Assembly (NCBI GenBank): GCA_034423775.1
Contig: CP139918.1
Span: 3,224,001-3,288,000 of the forward strand
Source of the DNA: Alphaproteobacteria bacterium US3C007
GTDB lineage: Bacteria > Pseudomonadota > Alphaproteobacteria > Rhodobacterales > Rhodobacteraceae
Direction of reading: 5' to 3'
Length of the DNA stretch: 64,000 bases
Position 1 is the stretch's first letter. Each line of letters opens with the position of its first letter. A model generated the notes under the pieces. It was not told where the DNA came from and made no database searches. It saw only the letters and a program-made list of their open reading frames with translations. Positions 9,521 through 19,519 of the stretch are shown here, in pieces. Made by a program: the position numbers and the translations under genes.

Positions 9521-10303
9521 ATGCGGATTTTAATTACCAATGATGATGGCATCAACGCGCCGGGCCTGAAAACCCTACAGAAAATTGCCGAAACCTTAGC
9601 AGGCGCGGCAGGAGAAGTGTGGACGGTGGCCCCCAGCACCGAAAGATCCGGCGTTGCGCATGCAATCAGCCTGTCCTCCCCCGTGTTGATCTCGCAACTA
9701 GGCCCGCGCTCTTTCAGCATTGACGGATACCCGGCCGATTGCGTGTTGGCAGGCCTGCACCATATTTTGAAAGGCTCTCCTCCAGATATTATCTTATCTG
9801 GGGTAAACCGTGGCAATAACTCTGCTGAAAATGCTCTTTACTCGGGCACTTTGGGGGCTGCGATCGAAGGGGCGCTGCAAGGCGTACCCTCTTTTGCGCT
9901 TTCGCAATATTTGGGTCCCAACAACGTGAACATTAACGATCCGTTTGAGGCCAGCGCAGCCTATGGAGCTGAGGTTGTGCAAGCGATTTTATCCGCCAAC
10001 CCTCCAGCATCACAAGAATATCAGTTATTTTACAATATCAACTTCCCCCCCTGCCCGGCAGAATGGGTCAAAGGGCGTAAACTTGCCACGCAGGGCTTTC
10101 GGCGCGGCTCCAATTTTAGCACCGAGCCTTATACGGCAGCAAACCGCCGTAACTTTTTATTCATCAAAGGCGGTGATCAGCAGGTTGCAACCGCACCGGA
10201 AAGCGATGCTGCGGCAAATCTCGAAAATTACATTTCCATTACGCCTATGCGTGCAGATTTCACCGATCACAAAGCCTTAGATGCTTTGAAAGCCATCGAA
10301 TAA
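9521..10303 (+). CDS. surE: 5'/3'-nucleotidase SurE
   Basis: Metal-dependent nucleoside-monophosphate phosphatase linked to survival in stationary phase. The N-terminal metal-binding motif [13 protein letters not shown] is at residues 3-15, with the second conserved segment [14 protein letters not shown] and the SGVNRGNN loop (about residues 92-99). Length 260 is normal. A GGTGGA ribosome site precedes the ATG. Its stop overlaps the next start by one base (TAATG), coupling it to pcm, and nlpD follows; surE-pcm-nlpD is a widely conserved stationary-phase cluster. Confidence 0.96.
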   Translation: MRILITNDDGINAPGLKTLQKIAETLAGAAGEVWTVAPSTERSGVAHAISLSSPVLISQLGPRSFSIDGYPADCVLAGLHHILKGSPPDIILSGVNRGNNSAENALYSGTLGAAIEGALQGVPSFALSQYLGPNNVNINDPFEASAAYGAEVVQAILSANPPASQEYQLFYNINFPPCPAEWVKGRKLATQGFRRGSNFSTEPYTAANRRNFLFIKGGDQQVATAPESDAAANLENYISITPMRADFTDHKALDALKAIE

Positions 10304-10944
10304 TGCAAGAAGCCGAAACAATTATGCAGTTTTTGTTTCAATTGCGCTCGCAAGGCGTAACAGATGCCCGTGTTTTAACCGCCATGGAAAAAATTGATCG
10401 GGGGCTTTTTGTAACAGGCGTGTTCGCAGAGCGGGCCTATGAGGACATCCCGCTGCCCATCGCCTGTGGCCAAACAATTTCACAACCCTCAGTGGTGGGT
10501 TTAATGACCCAGGCGCTGCAAGTGGGTGCGCGCGATACAGTTCTAGAACTTGGAACGGGATCAGGCTACCAAGCAGCCATTTTGAGCCAACTCGCTCGAC
10601 GCGTTTACACAGCAGAGCGCCACAAACCCTTGGTTCGGGATGCAAAGAAGCTTTTTGACCGCTTAGGGTTACAAAATATTATTTCGCTTTGTGCCGATGG
10701 CAGCCACGGATTAAAGGACCAAGCGCCTTTTGACCGCATATTGGTCACCGCCGCCGCCGAAGACCCCCCTGGGCCCTTGATGGAGCAGTTAAAGGTGGGA
10801 GGGATCATGGTTCTGCCTGTTGGACAATCCGATGCGGTTCAAAACCTAATCCGCGTAAAACGCACGGAGACCGGTTTTGAATATGATGACTTAAAGGAAG
10901 TGAGGTTCGTACCGCTCTTGGAAGGTATTGCAAAAGAAAATTAA
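10303..10944 (+). CDS. pcm: Protein-L-isoaspartate O-methyltransferase
   Basis: SAM-dependent repair enzyme that methylates L-isoaspartyl residues in damaged proteins. The SAM-binding motif [14 protein letters not shown] (about residues 80-93), the N-terminal GRCGQTIS-like segment [11 protein letters not shown] and the FDRILVTAA post-motif are all visible. Length 213 is standard. It begins in the stop codon of surE (TAATG overlap). nlpD follows about 75 bases downstream. Confidence 0.95.
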   Translation: MQEAETIMQFLFQLRSQGVTDARVLTAMEKIDRGLFVTGVFAERAYEDIPLPIACGQTISQPSVVGLMTQALQVGARDTVLELGTGSGYQAAILSQLARRVYTAERHKPLVRDAKKLFDRLGLQNIISLCADGSHGLKDQAPFDRILVTAAAEDPPGPLMEQLKVGGIMVLPVGQSDAVQNLIRVKRTETGFEYDDLKEVRFVPLLEGIAKEN

Positions 10945-11018
10945 GTATTCATCTAATGTTAAAAATTTACAAAATAGTTGTGGTCATGTAATCATTGTGT
11001 GGGGTTAGGAGTAATATA

Positions 11019-12143
11019 ATGTTTAGGCCTACTGCTGTTTCTTTTTCTCTTTCTTGCTTATCTGCCATCATTTTGGCTGGATGTGACACATCAGGTTTTG
11101 ATCTTGATATGAGACAGAACCAATACAACACAAGCGCGGCTGCACAAAGAGTGGCGACACCAAGAGCAGAGCCGGATGACCTTGGCATCATCGAATACCC
11201 GACCTATCAAGTGGTGGTGGCCAGAGAAGGCGATACTGTAACATCCATCGCAAATCGCTTAGGGCTCACGCCAAACTCTCTTGCCAGCTACAATGGTGTG
11301 TCTCGCGAGAAAACGATGCGCGTAGGCGAAGTGTTGGCATTGCCAAAATTTTCCGAAAACGCGGCCACGCAAAGCGCTGAGATTGACGTGAGCGCTTTGA
11401 CACAAAGGGCGCTTGCAAAGGTAGAAACCTCTCAAGCTTCAACAACATCACAACCCGCAACAAATAAAGATGAGCCGATCCGCCATAAGGTGCGCCGCGG
11501 TGAAACAGCCTTCACCATATCACGCCTTTATAATGTTTCCATTCGATCACTGTCGGAATGGAACGGATTAGACAGCAATTTTACAATACGAGAAGATCAA
11601 TATCTGCTGATCCCTCTGACGCTAGAAGTGCCGATCACAGCCCCCAAAACGCGGCCCGAAAAGCCGGGACAGGGATCCCAAACACCAGTGCCACCCAGTT
11701 CATCCACCCCCCTGCCCAAAGCTGAAAGCGCCACGGCCTCGCAAGTCACACCCCTAAAAGAAAAAGCGTCAGTGCAAGAGGCCGTCGCAACCACCGGAAA
11801 GCTTACATACCCGGTAAACGGCAAAATTATTCGCGAATATGTAAAAGGCAAAACGGAGGGAATTGATCTCTCGGCCCCGGCGGGCAGCACAATCGTAGCG
11901 GCGGAAACAGGCACCGTTGCCGCGATAACGGCGGATGTTGATCAGGTTCCTATTGTGGTTATCAAACACGCCAATGAGCTGCTGACCGTTTATGCCAATG
12001 TTGGGAATATATCTGTTTCCAAAGGCGCCAAAGTCTCGCGTGGACAGGCGATTGGGAAAATCCCCCCCAGCAATCCAACCTATCTGCATTTCGAAGTGCG
12101 TCAGGGCTTGGACAGCGTGGACCCGCTCGATTATTTGCAATAA
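11019..12143 (+). CDS. nlpD: LysM/M23-family lipoprotein, NlpD type
   Basis: Predicted outer-membrane or periplasmic lipoprotein that activates murein amidases during division. A signal peptide ends in the lipobox LAGC (about residue 22). Two LysM peptidoglycan-binding repeats follow (around VVVAREGDTVTSIANRLGL and KVRRGETAFTISRLYNV), then a Ser/Thr/Pro-rich linker and a C-terminal M23-type domain. In the last domain the metal-binding His/Asp residues of active lysostaphin-type peptidases seem to be missing or altered, as in NlpD/EnvC activators, with HFEVR retained. ATG 11019 is chosen over the longer frame because TAGGAG lies just upstream and it yields the signal peptide; 374 residues. Confidence 0.88.
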   Translation: MFRPTAVSFSLSCLSAIILAGCDTSGFDLDMRQNQYNTSAAAQRVATPRAEPDDLGIIEYPTYQVVVAREGDTVTSIANRLGLTPNSLASYNGVSREKTMRVGEVLALPKFSENAATQSAEIDVSALTQRALAKVETSQASTTSQPATNKDEPIRHKVRRGETAFTISRLYNVSIRSLSEWNGLDSNFTIREDQYLLIPLTLEVPITAPKTRPEKPGQGSQTPVPPSSSTPLPKAESATASQVTPLKEKASVQEAVATTGKLTYPVNGKIIREYVKGKTEGIDLSAPAGSTIVAAETGTVAAITADVDQVPIVVIKHANELLTVYANVGNISVSKGAKVSRGQAIGKIPPSNPTYLHFEVRQGLDSVDPLDYLQ

Positions 12144-12150
12144 ACTGGCT

Positions 12151-12993
12151 TTATTGGCGCAGGCTCAACCCCGACCGCCCCGCTAAATCAGCAAAAAACT
12201 GCCACGCAACCCGGCCAGAGCGCGCGCCCCGGGTCGCCTGCCACTCAATGGCTTGCGCGCGCAATTCATCAGGATCAATCTGCAGTTCATAGGCCCTGCA
12301 ATAACCGCTAATCATTTCAAGATACTCATCCTGCGTACACGGATGAAATCCAAGCCACAGACCAAACCTATCCGAAAGCGATACTTTTTCTTCCACCGCT
12401 TCTGAAGGGTTGATAGCTTGCGAGCGCTCATTTTCAATCATATCGCGCGGCATCAAGTGGCGACGGTTTGAGGTTGCATAAAACAATACGTTTTCCGGCC
12501 GCCCCTCAATGCCTCCATCAAGCACGGCTTTCAAAGATTTATAGTGCTGATCATCATGGCTAAAGCTCAGATCGTCGCAAAACAAAATGAACCGATGCTG
12601 CGAACTGCGCAGAATATTCAATAGCCTGGCAACGCTAGGTAAATCTTCGCGCTGCAATTCAACGATTTTCACGTCAAAACCCTTGGCAAGCACATCCCCA
12701 TGAATTGCCTTTACCAGTGATGACTTGCCCATACCGCGCGCGCCCCATAACAACGCATTATTTGCCACATGCCCTTTGGCAAATTGCAACGTGTTTTGCA
12801 TAAGCGTATCACGCGCGCGGTTTATACCCACCAAAAGGCGCAGCTCAACGCGCGAAACCTCTTGAACCGGCTGCAAGCAATCCGGATCAACATGCCAAAC
12901 AAAAGCATCGGCTTGCTTTAAATCTGGGGCCGTTAGCGGCGCTGGCGCCATCCGCTCTAACGCAGCGGCAATGCGTTCAAGGGGCTCAGTCAT
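12151..12993 (-). CDS. DUF815-type AAA ATPase
   Basis: Predicted P-loop ATPase of about 280 residues. Walker A is [14 protein letters not shown] (about residues 83-95) and a Walker B-like acidic strand [10 protein letters not shown] follows; the C-terminal part contains an arginine-rich sensor region ([15 protein letters not shown]). These fit the DUF815 family, whose function is unknown to me. The frame is open further upstream, but the ATG at 12993 starts just inside the end of tatC and gives MTEPLERI; I prefer it. It follows tatABC in the same direction and its end is only 7 bases from the end of convergent nlpD. Confidence 0.85.
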   Translation of the reverse strand: MTEPLERIAAALERMAPAPLTAPDLKQADAFVWHVDPDCLQPVQEVSRVELRLLVGINRARDTLMQNTLQFAKGHVANNALLWGARGMGKSSLVKAIHGDVLAKGFDVKIVELQREDLPSVARLLNILRSSQHRFILFCDDLSFSHDDQHYKSLKAVLDGGIEGRPENVLFYATSNRRHLMPRDMIENERSQAINPSEAVEEKVSLSDRFGLWLGFHPCTQDEYLEMISGYCRAYELQIDPDELRAQAIEWQATRGARSGRVAWQFFADLAGRSGLSLRQ

Positions 12994-13873
12994 TCTTGTC
13001 GGAGCCCTGTCCATCGTCGAGATCCGAATCAAAGTCTATATCTGCCTCATCCTCATCCAAGCCCTCTGCCTCAAACTTGGCTTCACGCTTTTGTTCAACG
13101 CGTCGGACTAGAAAGATAGACACTTCGTACAACCCATAGACCACGACAAATAAAATCGCCTGCGTGATCACATCGGGAGGTGTAACCAGCGCGGCTAAAA
13201 CTAAAATGGCAACCACGGCATATTTGCGTACACTGCCCAAGCCCTCAGCGCTGACCAAACCCGCTTTTCCCATCAAAGTAAGCAATACAGGCAGCTGAAA
13301 ACATACACCAAAGGCTAAAATAAATTTGATCGTTAAGCTCAGATATTCCTGAGCCGAGCCTTGGAACGCAATACCCGCGGTGGCGCTATCGGTCATTTCT
13401 TCACTGAGAACAGAGCCAGCCTGCTGAAACCCTAAGAAGAAATCAAAGGCCAGCGGCGTTACAACGAAATAGGCAAAGGCCGCACCAAGAAAAAACATGA
13501 AGGGCGAGGCGATTAAAAATGGTAAGAAGGCACCCTTTTCTGATTTATAAAGGCCGGGCGCCACAAAGCGCCATAATTGATAACCAATAAAGGGAAAAGA
13601 CAAAACCAATCCGCCCATAAGCGAAATAGAAATAGCGACAAAAAAACCTTCCTGAAGCCGGATCAGGATCAACCCGCAATCCTCATGTCCTTTGAGTGCC
13701 ATCGCTGAACATAAAGGCTGGGTTAGAAAGTTGAAGATCGGGTTCCAGATGGTAAAGCAAATGATCATGCCTACCAAAAACGCCAGAACCGAATAGATCA
13801 ACCTTTGGCGCAGCTCTGTCAAATGCTCGATAAGAGGCGCAGTGCTTTCTTCAATTTTATCACTCGGGCTCAT
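12986..13873 (-). CDS. tatC: Sec-independent translocase subunit TatC
   Basis: Core receptor of the twin-arginine translocation system in the inner membrane; it recognises Tat signal peptides. The N-terminus has the conserved [11 protein letters not shown] segment, six hydrophobic spans follow, and the [17 protein letters not shown] motif is intact. Length 295 includes a long acidic C-terminal tail rich in Asp/Glu ([17 protein letters not shown]) typical of rhodobacters. Its ATG overlaps the tatB stop (ATGA), and its end overlaps the start of the ATPase gene downstream. Confidence 0.96.
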   Translation of the reverse strand: MSPSDKIEESTAPLIEHLTELRQRLIYSVLAFLVGMIICFTIWNPIFNFLTQPLCSAMALKGHEDCGLILIRLQEGFFVAISISLMGGLVLSFPFIGYQLWRFVAPGLYKSEKGAFLPFLIASPFMFFLGAAFAYFVVTPLAFDFFLGFQQAGSVLSEEMTDSATAGIAFQGSAQEYLSLTIKFILAFGVCFQLPVLLTLMGKAGLVSAEGLGSVRKYAVVAILVLAALVTPPDVITQAILFVVVYGLYEVSIFLVRRVEQKREAKFEAEGLDEDEADIDFDSDLDDGQGSDKND

Positions 13874-14337
13874 GCTTCGCCTTTTGCCTCTGCAACAGTC
13901 TCTTGCGTTTTAGCATCAACGCTCACGTCTTCGGGCTTGATTTCAGCCGCTTCTGCTGCGGCTTCGCTGGCAAGACGAGCTTCTGCTTTTTCGGCGGCGG
14001 CTTTTTTTATTTTCGCAGCTGCATCGGCACGCTCTTTGGCCAATTTCCCTGTTTCGGAATCGGGGTCAATTGAGGTGAAATCCTGCGCTGCAGTTTTCAA
14101 ACCATCGATACCAGATTTTACTGGATTGGTTGCCGCGCTGATCGTTTTGGATATATCTTTCACGCCCGCATCATCTGCGGCCTGATCCATCGCCCGACTG
14201 AATTCACGCGCCATGCCCTTGGCTTTTCCCACAAACTGTCCAACTTTCCGAAACAGCATTGGTAAATCTTTGGGGCCTACCACAATAAGCGCCACAATCC
14301 CAATCAGGAGCAGCTCGGTCCAACCCAGATCGAACAT
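13870..14337 (-). CDS. tatB: Sec-independent translocase subunit TatB
   Basis: Membrane-anchored partner of TatC that forms the Tat signal-peptide receptor complex. Residues 1-22 form the single transmembrane helix with the hallmark start [12 protein letters not shown] and VGPKDLP hinge, followed by an amphipathic helix and a long Ala/Glu/Lys-rich tail. Length 155. It lies 3 bases after tatA and overlaps tatC by ATGA, a compact tatABC operon. Confidence 0.95.
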   Translation of the reverse strand: MFDLGWTELLLIGIVALIVVGPKDLPMLFRKVGQFVGKAKGMAREFSRAMDQAADDAGVKDISKTISAATNPVKSGIDGLKTAAQDFTSIDPDSETGKLAKERADAAAKIKKAAAEKAEARLASEAAAEAAEIKPEDVSVDAKTQETVAEAKGEA

Positions 14338-14340
14338 TTA

Positions 14341-14556
14341 TCAGACCTTGTCTTTATCTGTTTCCGGAGTGATATCTTTGACGTCTTCGTTCATCGTTTT
14401 TTCAAGTTCTTTGCTGCTGTCACTCACGCCCTTTTTAAACGCAGTGATGCCTTTTCCAACTTCCCCCATCAAAGAGCTGATTTTACCACGACCAAACAGA
14501 ACCAACACAACGACTGCGATCAGCAACAAACCCGGGAGGCCTATATTATTAAGCAT
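14341..14556 (-). CDS. tatA: Sec-independent translocase subunit TatA
   Basis: Pore-forming component of the Tat pathway. The 71-residue protein has the N-terminal helix [19 protein letters not shown], the FGRGKI hinge and amphipathic helix ([17 protein letters not shown]), then a short charged tail. The open frame could begin at 14601, but the ATG at 14556 gives the standard N-terminus MLNNIGLPG and is preceded by an AAGGAGA ribosome site at good spacing. First gene of tatABC; the 275 bases upstream contain its promoter region. Confidence 0.95.
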   Translation of the reverse strand: MLNNIGLPGLLLIAVVVLVLFGRGKISSLMGEVGKGITAFKKGVSDSSKELEKTMNEDVKDITPETDKDKV

Positions 14557-14831
14557 TCTATTTTCTCCTTTATACAACCAAGCCAAGGCCTGATCCTTCA
14601 TTCTCTTATTTGTTATCTATGGCTTTCAGTCAGCCGATTAAAGCGCGAACTGCATTTTTGTGACATATTTTCTTTTGAATTGGGTAATTTTTTAAAGAAT
14701 AGGCACATCCCATCAAAAAAGCCGCAGTGACGACCGGCACCTGTTTATCGCACAGTTTTTAAAAAACCCTCAAAATCAAACGGCTTTAAAACCCATTCAC
14801 CGCAAAAGCAAAAAGACTAAGAAGGTCTATT

Positions 14832-15920
14832 TTAACGGGTTGCTTCAAAGATAAAGCAGCGATCTCTGGGGATTGTAAGCCACATTGGTTGCTCGGGCTT
14901 GGGTAAAAAAACGCTTGGGATCGAGGCTTTTAAAACAGATCCATCATAGGCCATTCTAAACTCAACCAGGCTTTCACTGCCCAAGAAGCGCGATCGGATA
15001 ACATGCCCCAATGCAGCCACGCCTTGCGATGGGGTTGGGTTTGGCCCCTTTCCCTGACGATCAAAATCAATGCGAACATGCTGCGGGCGCACCACAATAT
15101 CCACTTTTGTACCGTCGCTCAAACCCGGGGCAAAAAATTGTCCAAATGGCGTTTCTGCCAAAGCCCCTGTAACCCGGCTTTTTATAACATTTGCATCTGA
15201 AAAAACGGCGACAGCGGCGCGATCTACAGGCGCATTGTAAATGTTATAAGGCGCGCCTGATTGAACGATCCGTCCCGCGCGCATTAGCGCGATTTCATCG
15301 GCCATCCGCATCGCCTCCTCAGGCTCATGTGTCACCAAAAGAACGGCCGTATCTTCGGATTTTAAGATCGCAAGGGTCTCATCGCGAACCCCGTCGCGCA
15401 GCCTATTATCCAAGCCCGAAAATGGTTCATCCATCAACATGATACGTGGTTTTGGCGCCAAGGCGCGCGCCAAGGCAACCCTTTGCTGTTCTCCTCCAGA
15501 AAGTGCATGTGGATATTGATCAATGCGATGACGCAAGCCCACTTTTTCCAGCAGAATTTCTGCCGCTGCCCGCTTTACATCGCGCCCACCGTTCACGCCA
15601 AAACCAACATTATCGCCCACCGACAGATGCGGAAACAGCGCAAAATCTTGAAACATCAACCCAATTGAGCGCTGTTCTGCCGGCAAGCTAGATACGCCAT
15701 CGCACACCACCTGACCATCGATCAAAATCTGTCCCTGGTCTTGGCGATCAACGCCTGCGATAATCCGAAGCGTGGTTGACTTGCCGCAGCCCGACGGCCC
15801 CAAAAGACAGGTCACTTGCCCAGGGTTGATCCTCAAAGAAACCTGATCCACTACCCGCTGGCCGTGAAAGCTGCGGCTTATATCTCTAATTTCTAAGCGA
15901 GGCAAAATATCAGGGGCCAC
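14832..15920 (-). CDS. Orphan ABC transporter ATP-binding protein (Fbp/Pot type)
   Basis: ATP-binding subunit of a binding-protein-dependent importer, of the FbpC/PotA/AfuC group. Walker A GPSGCGKST, signature LSGGEQQR, Walker B RIMLMDEPFSGLD and the switch His (VTHEPEEA) are present, and residues from about 235 to the end form the TOBE-type regulatory domain typical of ferric iron or polyamine uptake ATPases. No permease or binding protein gene is adjacent, so the substrate is unassigned. The open frame runs to a TTG at 15983; GTG 15920, preceded by GAGGA about 9 bases upstream, is the better-supported start and gives 362 residues. Confidence 0.85.
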   Translation of the reverse strand: MAPDILPRLEIRDISRSFHGQRVVDQVSLRINPGQVTCLLGPSGCGKSTTLRIIAGVDRQDQGQILIDGQVVCDGVSSLPAEQRSIGLMFQDFALFPHLSVGDNVGFGVNGGRDVKRAAAEILLEKVGLRHRIDQYPHALSGGEQQRVALARALAPKPRIMLMDEPFSGLDNRLRDGVRDETLAILKSEDTAVLLVTHEPEEAMRMADEIALMRAGRIVQSGAPYNIYNAPVDRAAVAVFSDANVIKSRVTGALAETPFGQFFAPGLSDGTKVDIVVRPQHVRIDFDRQGKGPNPTPSQGVAALGHVIRSRFLGSESLVEFRMAYDGSVLKASIPSVFLPKPEQPMWLTIPRDRCFIFEATR

Positions 15921-16056
15921 CGCAATCCATCCTCGTTCAACCGATTTTCTACCTGACTTGTCAGGAAACGCAGCGAAATTCAAGCAGCCCGGAAACCACC
16001 CAACTTTTCTCTGCGCTTGGCGCGCTTCACCAAATGCCTTTTACCAGACAGCTTTG

Positions 16057-16836
16057 CTACAGGGTTGCGTTCACGGCCCCGCCATCCAGCAAGACGTTTT
16101 GACCAACCATGAACGCCGCATGTTGCGAGCACATAAACGCGCAGGTTTTTCCAAATTCTTCGGCAAGGCCATATCGCCCAACAGGAATGGCATTGGCGCG
16201 CTCTGTCTTAACCTGATCCAAACTCTTATTTTGGGCCTGAGAGGCGGCTTGATCCATTGAGCTGATACGGTCCGTATCATGCACGCCGGGCAGCAAGTTA
16301 TTAATTGTTACCCCGTGCGGCGCAACCTGTCGGGCTGTTCCTGCCACGTATCCGGTCAACCCCGCGCGCGCCGAATTTGACAAACCCAAAACCGCAATAG
16401 GTGCTTTTACCGATTGCGAAGTGATATTGACAACTCGGCCCCAGCCACGCGACATCATCGAGGGCAAAAGCCGTTTCATCAAATCAATCGGAGTGAGCAT
16501 ATTGGCCTCAAGCGCGGCCAGAAAATCATCCCGGTCCCAATCGCTCCAAACACCGGGGGGCGGGCCGCCAGCGTTTGTTATCAAAATATCAGGTGTTTGG
16601 GCAATGGCCAGCACCGCATCGCGGCCCTCTAAGCTGGTAATATCAGCCGCAACGGTTTGCACCTTCACATTATGGCGCGCGCGAATAGCATCAGCGGCAT
16701 TTTCCAACGCCTCTGCGCCACGCGCATTCATAACCAAATCAACTCCTGCCTCGGCCAAAGCTTGCGCACATCCAAAACCCAAACCCTTGCTCGACGCGCA
16801 GACCAAAGCCGATTTTCCCGCAATTCCTAAATCCAT
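16057..16836 (-). CDS. SDR family oxidoreductase with altered catalytic motif
   Basis: Rossmann-fold short-chain dehydrogenase-like protein, 259 residues, with an N-terminal nucleotide-binding segment (ALVCASSKGLGFGCA), the NAGG motif ILITNAGGPPPG and a C-terminal FMCSQHAAFMVGQNVLLDGG segment typical of FabG-like SDRs. The expected YxxxK is replaced by SNSAR in VLGLSNSARAGLTGY, so the tyrosine and lysine of the active site are not there, although the upstream ITSQS serine region is. Known SDR subfamilies share this change; activity is uncertain. An AGGAGG ribosome site precedes the ATG. It is divergent from prfC and upstream of the orphan ABC ATPase. Confidence 0.85.
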   Translation of the reverse strand: MDLGIAGKSALVCASSKGLGFGCAQALAEAGVDLVMNARGAEALENAADAIRARHNVKVQTVAADITSLEGRDAVLAIAQTPDILITNAGGPPPGVWSDWDRDDFLAALEANMLTPIDLMKRLLPSMMSRGWGRVVNITSQSVKAPIAVLGLSNSARAGLTGYVAGTARQVAPHGVTINNLLPGVHDTDRISSMDQAASQAQNKSLDQVKTERANAIPVGRYGLAEEFGKTCAFMCSQHAAFMVGQNVLLDGGAVNATL

Positions 16837-16954
16837 AGCTGCCTCCTATATGATAACGCGTGACTATCGCTGAACCAGGCTGAATTGCAACTGAGAAAAC
16901 ACCCAAAAGAATCCCATACTTGCCAAGCATTCAGGCCCAAACTATACGGCGCCT

Positions 16955-18562
16955 ATGCTCGATACAAATTCAAACCGCCCCGATCTACCCTCTGAAATTG
17001 CGCGCCGTCGTACCTTTGCGATTATCTCGCATCCCGATGCAGGTAAAACTACCCTAACAGAGAAATTTCTTTTGTTCGGGGGCGCGATTCAAATGGCCGG
17101 GCAAGTGCGCGCTAAGGGCGAATCCCGCCGCACCCGCTCGGATTACATGCAGATGGAAAAAGATCGCGGAATCTCAGTATCTGCCTCTGCGATGTCTTTT
17201 GATTATAAAGAGTGTCGGTATAACCTTGTAGACACCCCTGGTCACAGCGACTTTTCTGAAGACACCTATCGCACTTTAACCGCCGTAGATGCGGCGATTA
17301 TGGTAATTGATGGCGCCAAAGGAGTTGAAAGCCAAACTAGGAAATTATTCGAAGTGTGTCGGTTGCGCGATCTGCCAATTTTGACATTCTGTAATAAGAT
17401 GGATCGCGAAAGCAGAGAAATTTTCGATATTATCGACGAAATACAGGAAAATCTGGCGATTGATGTCACGCCCGCCAGCTGGCCAATTGGAACTGGCAGC
17501 GATTTCTTAGGCTGCTATGACATGCTGAATGATCGATTAGAATTGATGGACCGCGCGGATCGCAACCATATCGCCGAAAGCATCGAAATTAACGGCTTAG
17601 AGGATCCAAAACTTGCCCAGCATGTGCCAGAACACCTTTTAGGTAAACTGCGCGAAGATGTTGAAATGGCCCGAGGTCTGCTTCCTGCCTTGGATCCACA
17701 GGCCATTTTGCAAGGCAGCATGACGCCGATTTGGTTTGGCTCTGCGATCAATTCCTTCGGCGTGAAAGAATTGATGGAAGGCATCAAAGCCTATGGTCCA
17801 GAGCCTCAGATACAAACAGCACAGCCCCGCGAAATTCTTCCCGAAGAAACGAAAGTGGCTGGTTTTGTGTTTAAGGTTCAAGCCAATATGGACCCCAAGC
17901 ATCGCGATCGCGTGGCCTTTGTTCGGCTGGCTTCTGGGCATTTTCGACGTGGAATGAAACTGACCCATGTGCGCAGCAAAAAAACCATGGCAATTTCGAA
18001 CCCTGTTTTATTTCTGGCCTCGGATCGTGAATTGGCGGAAGAGGCTTGGGCTGGGGATATTATTGGTATTCCAAATCACGGGCAATTGCGCATTGGCGAT
18101 ACCCTCACCGAAGGCGAAACCTTGCGGGTTTCAGGCATCCCCTCTTTTGCCCCCGAATTGCTGCAGGCTTGCCGCGCGGGCGATCCCATGAAAGCCAAGC
18201 ATTTGGAAAAAGCCCTAATGCAATTTGCCGAAGAGGGCGCGGCAAAGGTGTTTAAGCCCAGTCTTGGATCTGGCTTTATTGTAGGTGTAGTTGGAGCGCT
18301 TCAATTTGAGGTTTTGGCCAGTCGAATTGAATTGGAATACGGATTGCCCGTGCGATTTGAAACCAGCCAGTTCACATCAGCGCGCTGGGTCGGCGGCGCA
18401 AAAGAAGCCGTCGATACATTTTCAAACGCCAACCGCCAGCATATGGCCTTTGACCATGATGGCGATCATGTCTACCTAACACGCTTGCAATGGGATATCG
18501 ATCGGGTCGAACGTGATTACCCCGATGTCACGCTGACATCAACAAAAGAAATGATGGTCTAA
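16955..18562 (+). CDS. prfC: Peptide chain release factor 3
   Basis: GTPase that recycles release factors RF1 and RF2 after termination. The G-domain motifs are all visible: G1 SHPDAGKTTLTE, switch RGISVSASAM, G3 VDTPGHSDFSE and G4 CNKMDRE. Domains II and III follow and the C-terminus ends with the normal LTRLQWDIDRVERDYPD segment. Length of 535 residues is close to the E. coli protein. It is divergent from the SDR gene; a region without clear intact genes follows it. Confidence 0.96.
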   Translation: MLDTNSNRPDLPSEIARRRTFAIISHPDAGKTTLTEKFLLFGGAIQMAGQVRAKGESRRTRSDYMQMEKDRGISVSASAMSFDYKECRYNLVDTPGHSDFSEDTYRTLTAVDAAIMVIDGAKGVESQTRKLFEVCRLRDLPILTFCNKMDRESREIFDIIDEIQENLAIDVTPASWPIGTGSDFLGCYDMLNDRLELMDRADRNHIAESIEINGLEDPKLAQHVPEHLLGKLREDVEMARGLLPALDPQAILQGSMTPIWFGSAINSFGVKELMEGIKAYGPEPQIQTAQPREILPEETKVAGFVFKVQANMDPKHRDRVAFVRLASGHFRRGMKLTHVRSKKTMAISNPVLFLASDRELAEEAWAGDIIGIPNHGQLRIGDTLTEGETLRVSGIPSFAPELLQACRAGDPMKAKHLEKALMQFAEEGAAKVFKPSLGSGFIVGVVGALQFEVLASRIELEYGLPVRFETSQFTSARWVGGAKEAVDTFSNANRQHMAFDHDGDHVYLTRLQWDIDRVERDYPDVTLTSTKEMMV

Positions 18563-18591
18563 TCCCGATCCATAAGCACCCTGCCCCAACC

Positions 18592-19016
18592 TCACATTCT
18601 TTGGCTTTTGGCGCTTTTTAAAAGTCTAATCAACGCCGCCGCTTCTGGGTTTGGTTTTTGCTGGGTTCAAAAGTGGTTTAGCCCATGGCGCTCGCACCGC
18701 ATCATATCAAGCGAAACCAAACTACGCCGCACCAGAGCCGCTTCTGGAAACCTATACCTGCATTTTATAAATAGGTTTATCTCACGCGCCAAACGCGTTT
18801 CACCTTTGTAAAAAGCGCCCAAAATAGGGATAGGCTTAAATTCTGCAATTGCCTTTTCAAGGGCCCGCGGTGCAGCCCTTCGTCTTCATTAAAGTGGTGC
18901 AGCGCCCGTTCAACGAGATGAAAATCAAACAGGCTTGGCACCTCGGATTTGTCGAACCAATCAGTGGCGAAATGGCTTACCAGTAAATGCTGAAAGCCTA
19001 CCGAACGCGCAAGCAT
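18592..19016 (-). pseudogene. Possible frameshifted protein remnant
   Basis: Reading from an ATG at 19016, the minus strand gives a protein-like stretch (LLVSHFATDWFDKSE, SLFDFHLVERALHHFNED) that becomes unconvincing after about residue 48. From there the neighbouring frame continues with a protein-like sequence (ALEKAIAEFKPIPILGAFYK, ETRLAREINLFIKCRYRF) to a TGA at 18667-18669, and stays open again to a TGA at 18592-18594. This pattern suggests one frameshift near 18870 and perhaps an internal nonsense codon in an old gene. I do not recognise the family, and chance reading frames cannot be excluded. Confidence 0.3.
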
Positions 19017-19519
19017 ATTTAACAATTATAAAACGGCTGAGGGGCAAGTTCTGTGCGCTTATTTGCTTGGATAATTGTTACATAAAACGCGAAAGATCCG
19101 CGATCATTAGGTAAATTCTAGGTTAAAGCATGGTTCTGGTTTTGAACAGCTATGTGACGCTATTGGTCGTTGGATTACAGCTCAATGCCAAAAGCTGTTT
19201 TGACCTTGGGGGTGATGTTCCACAAATTAAGCGTTTAAATGAATAGCGGTGCTTAAGGACCTGCCCCTTGTTTAAGGATAGCCAAAGGCGTGATTTCAGT
19301 ATTCCTTACAAAAAACTCAACAATTGTTCCAAGCTGGCCTTACGATGGCAGAACAGGTTATTAATTTACAGACCAAACTGCCTAAAGTAGCGAAAGCATT
19401 GACCATTCAAGATAATAAGAGTACACCGCGCCTTAATTATGCCCTTTTCGGCTTCGTTAACTCGATCGAAGCCGGCCAAAATGCGATAGATGCTAAGGGC
19501 CTTCCAAACGCGGATTTAG
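19017..19519. other. Intergenic region upstream of the DEAD-box helicase
   Basis: About 500 bases with no convincing gene. A + strand frame from ATG 19345 to 19536 (63 codons) overlaps the helicase start by 17 bases and has a plausible composition (KALTIQDNKSTPRLNYALFG), but no ribosome site precedes it. Another short frame (38 codons) starts at about 19130. Long leader regions are common before cold-induced RNA helicase genes, so an untranslated leader is an equally good explanation. Confidence 0.4.
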
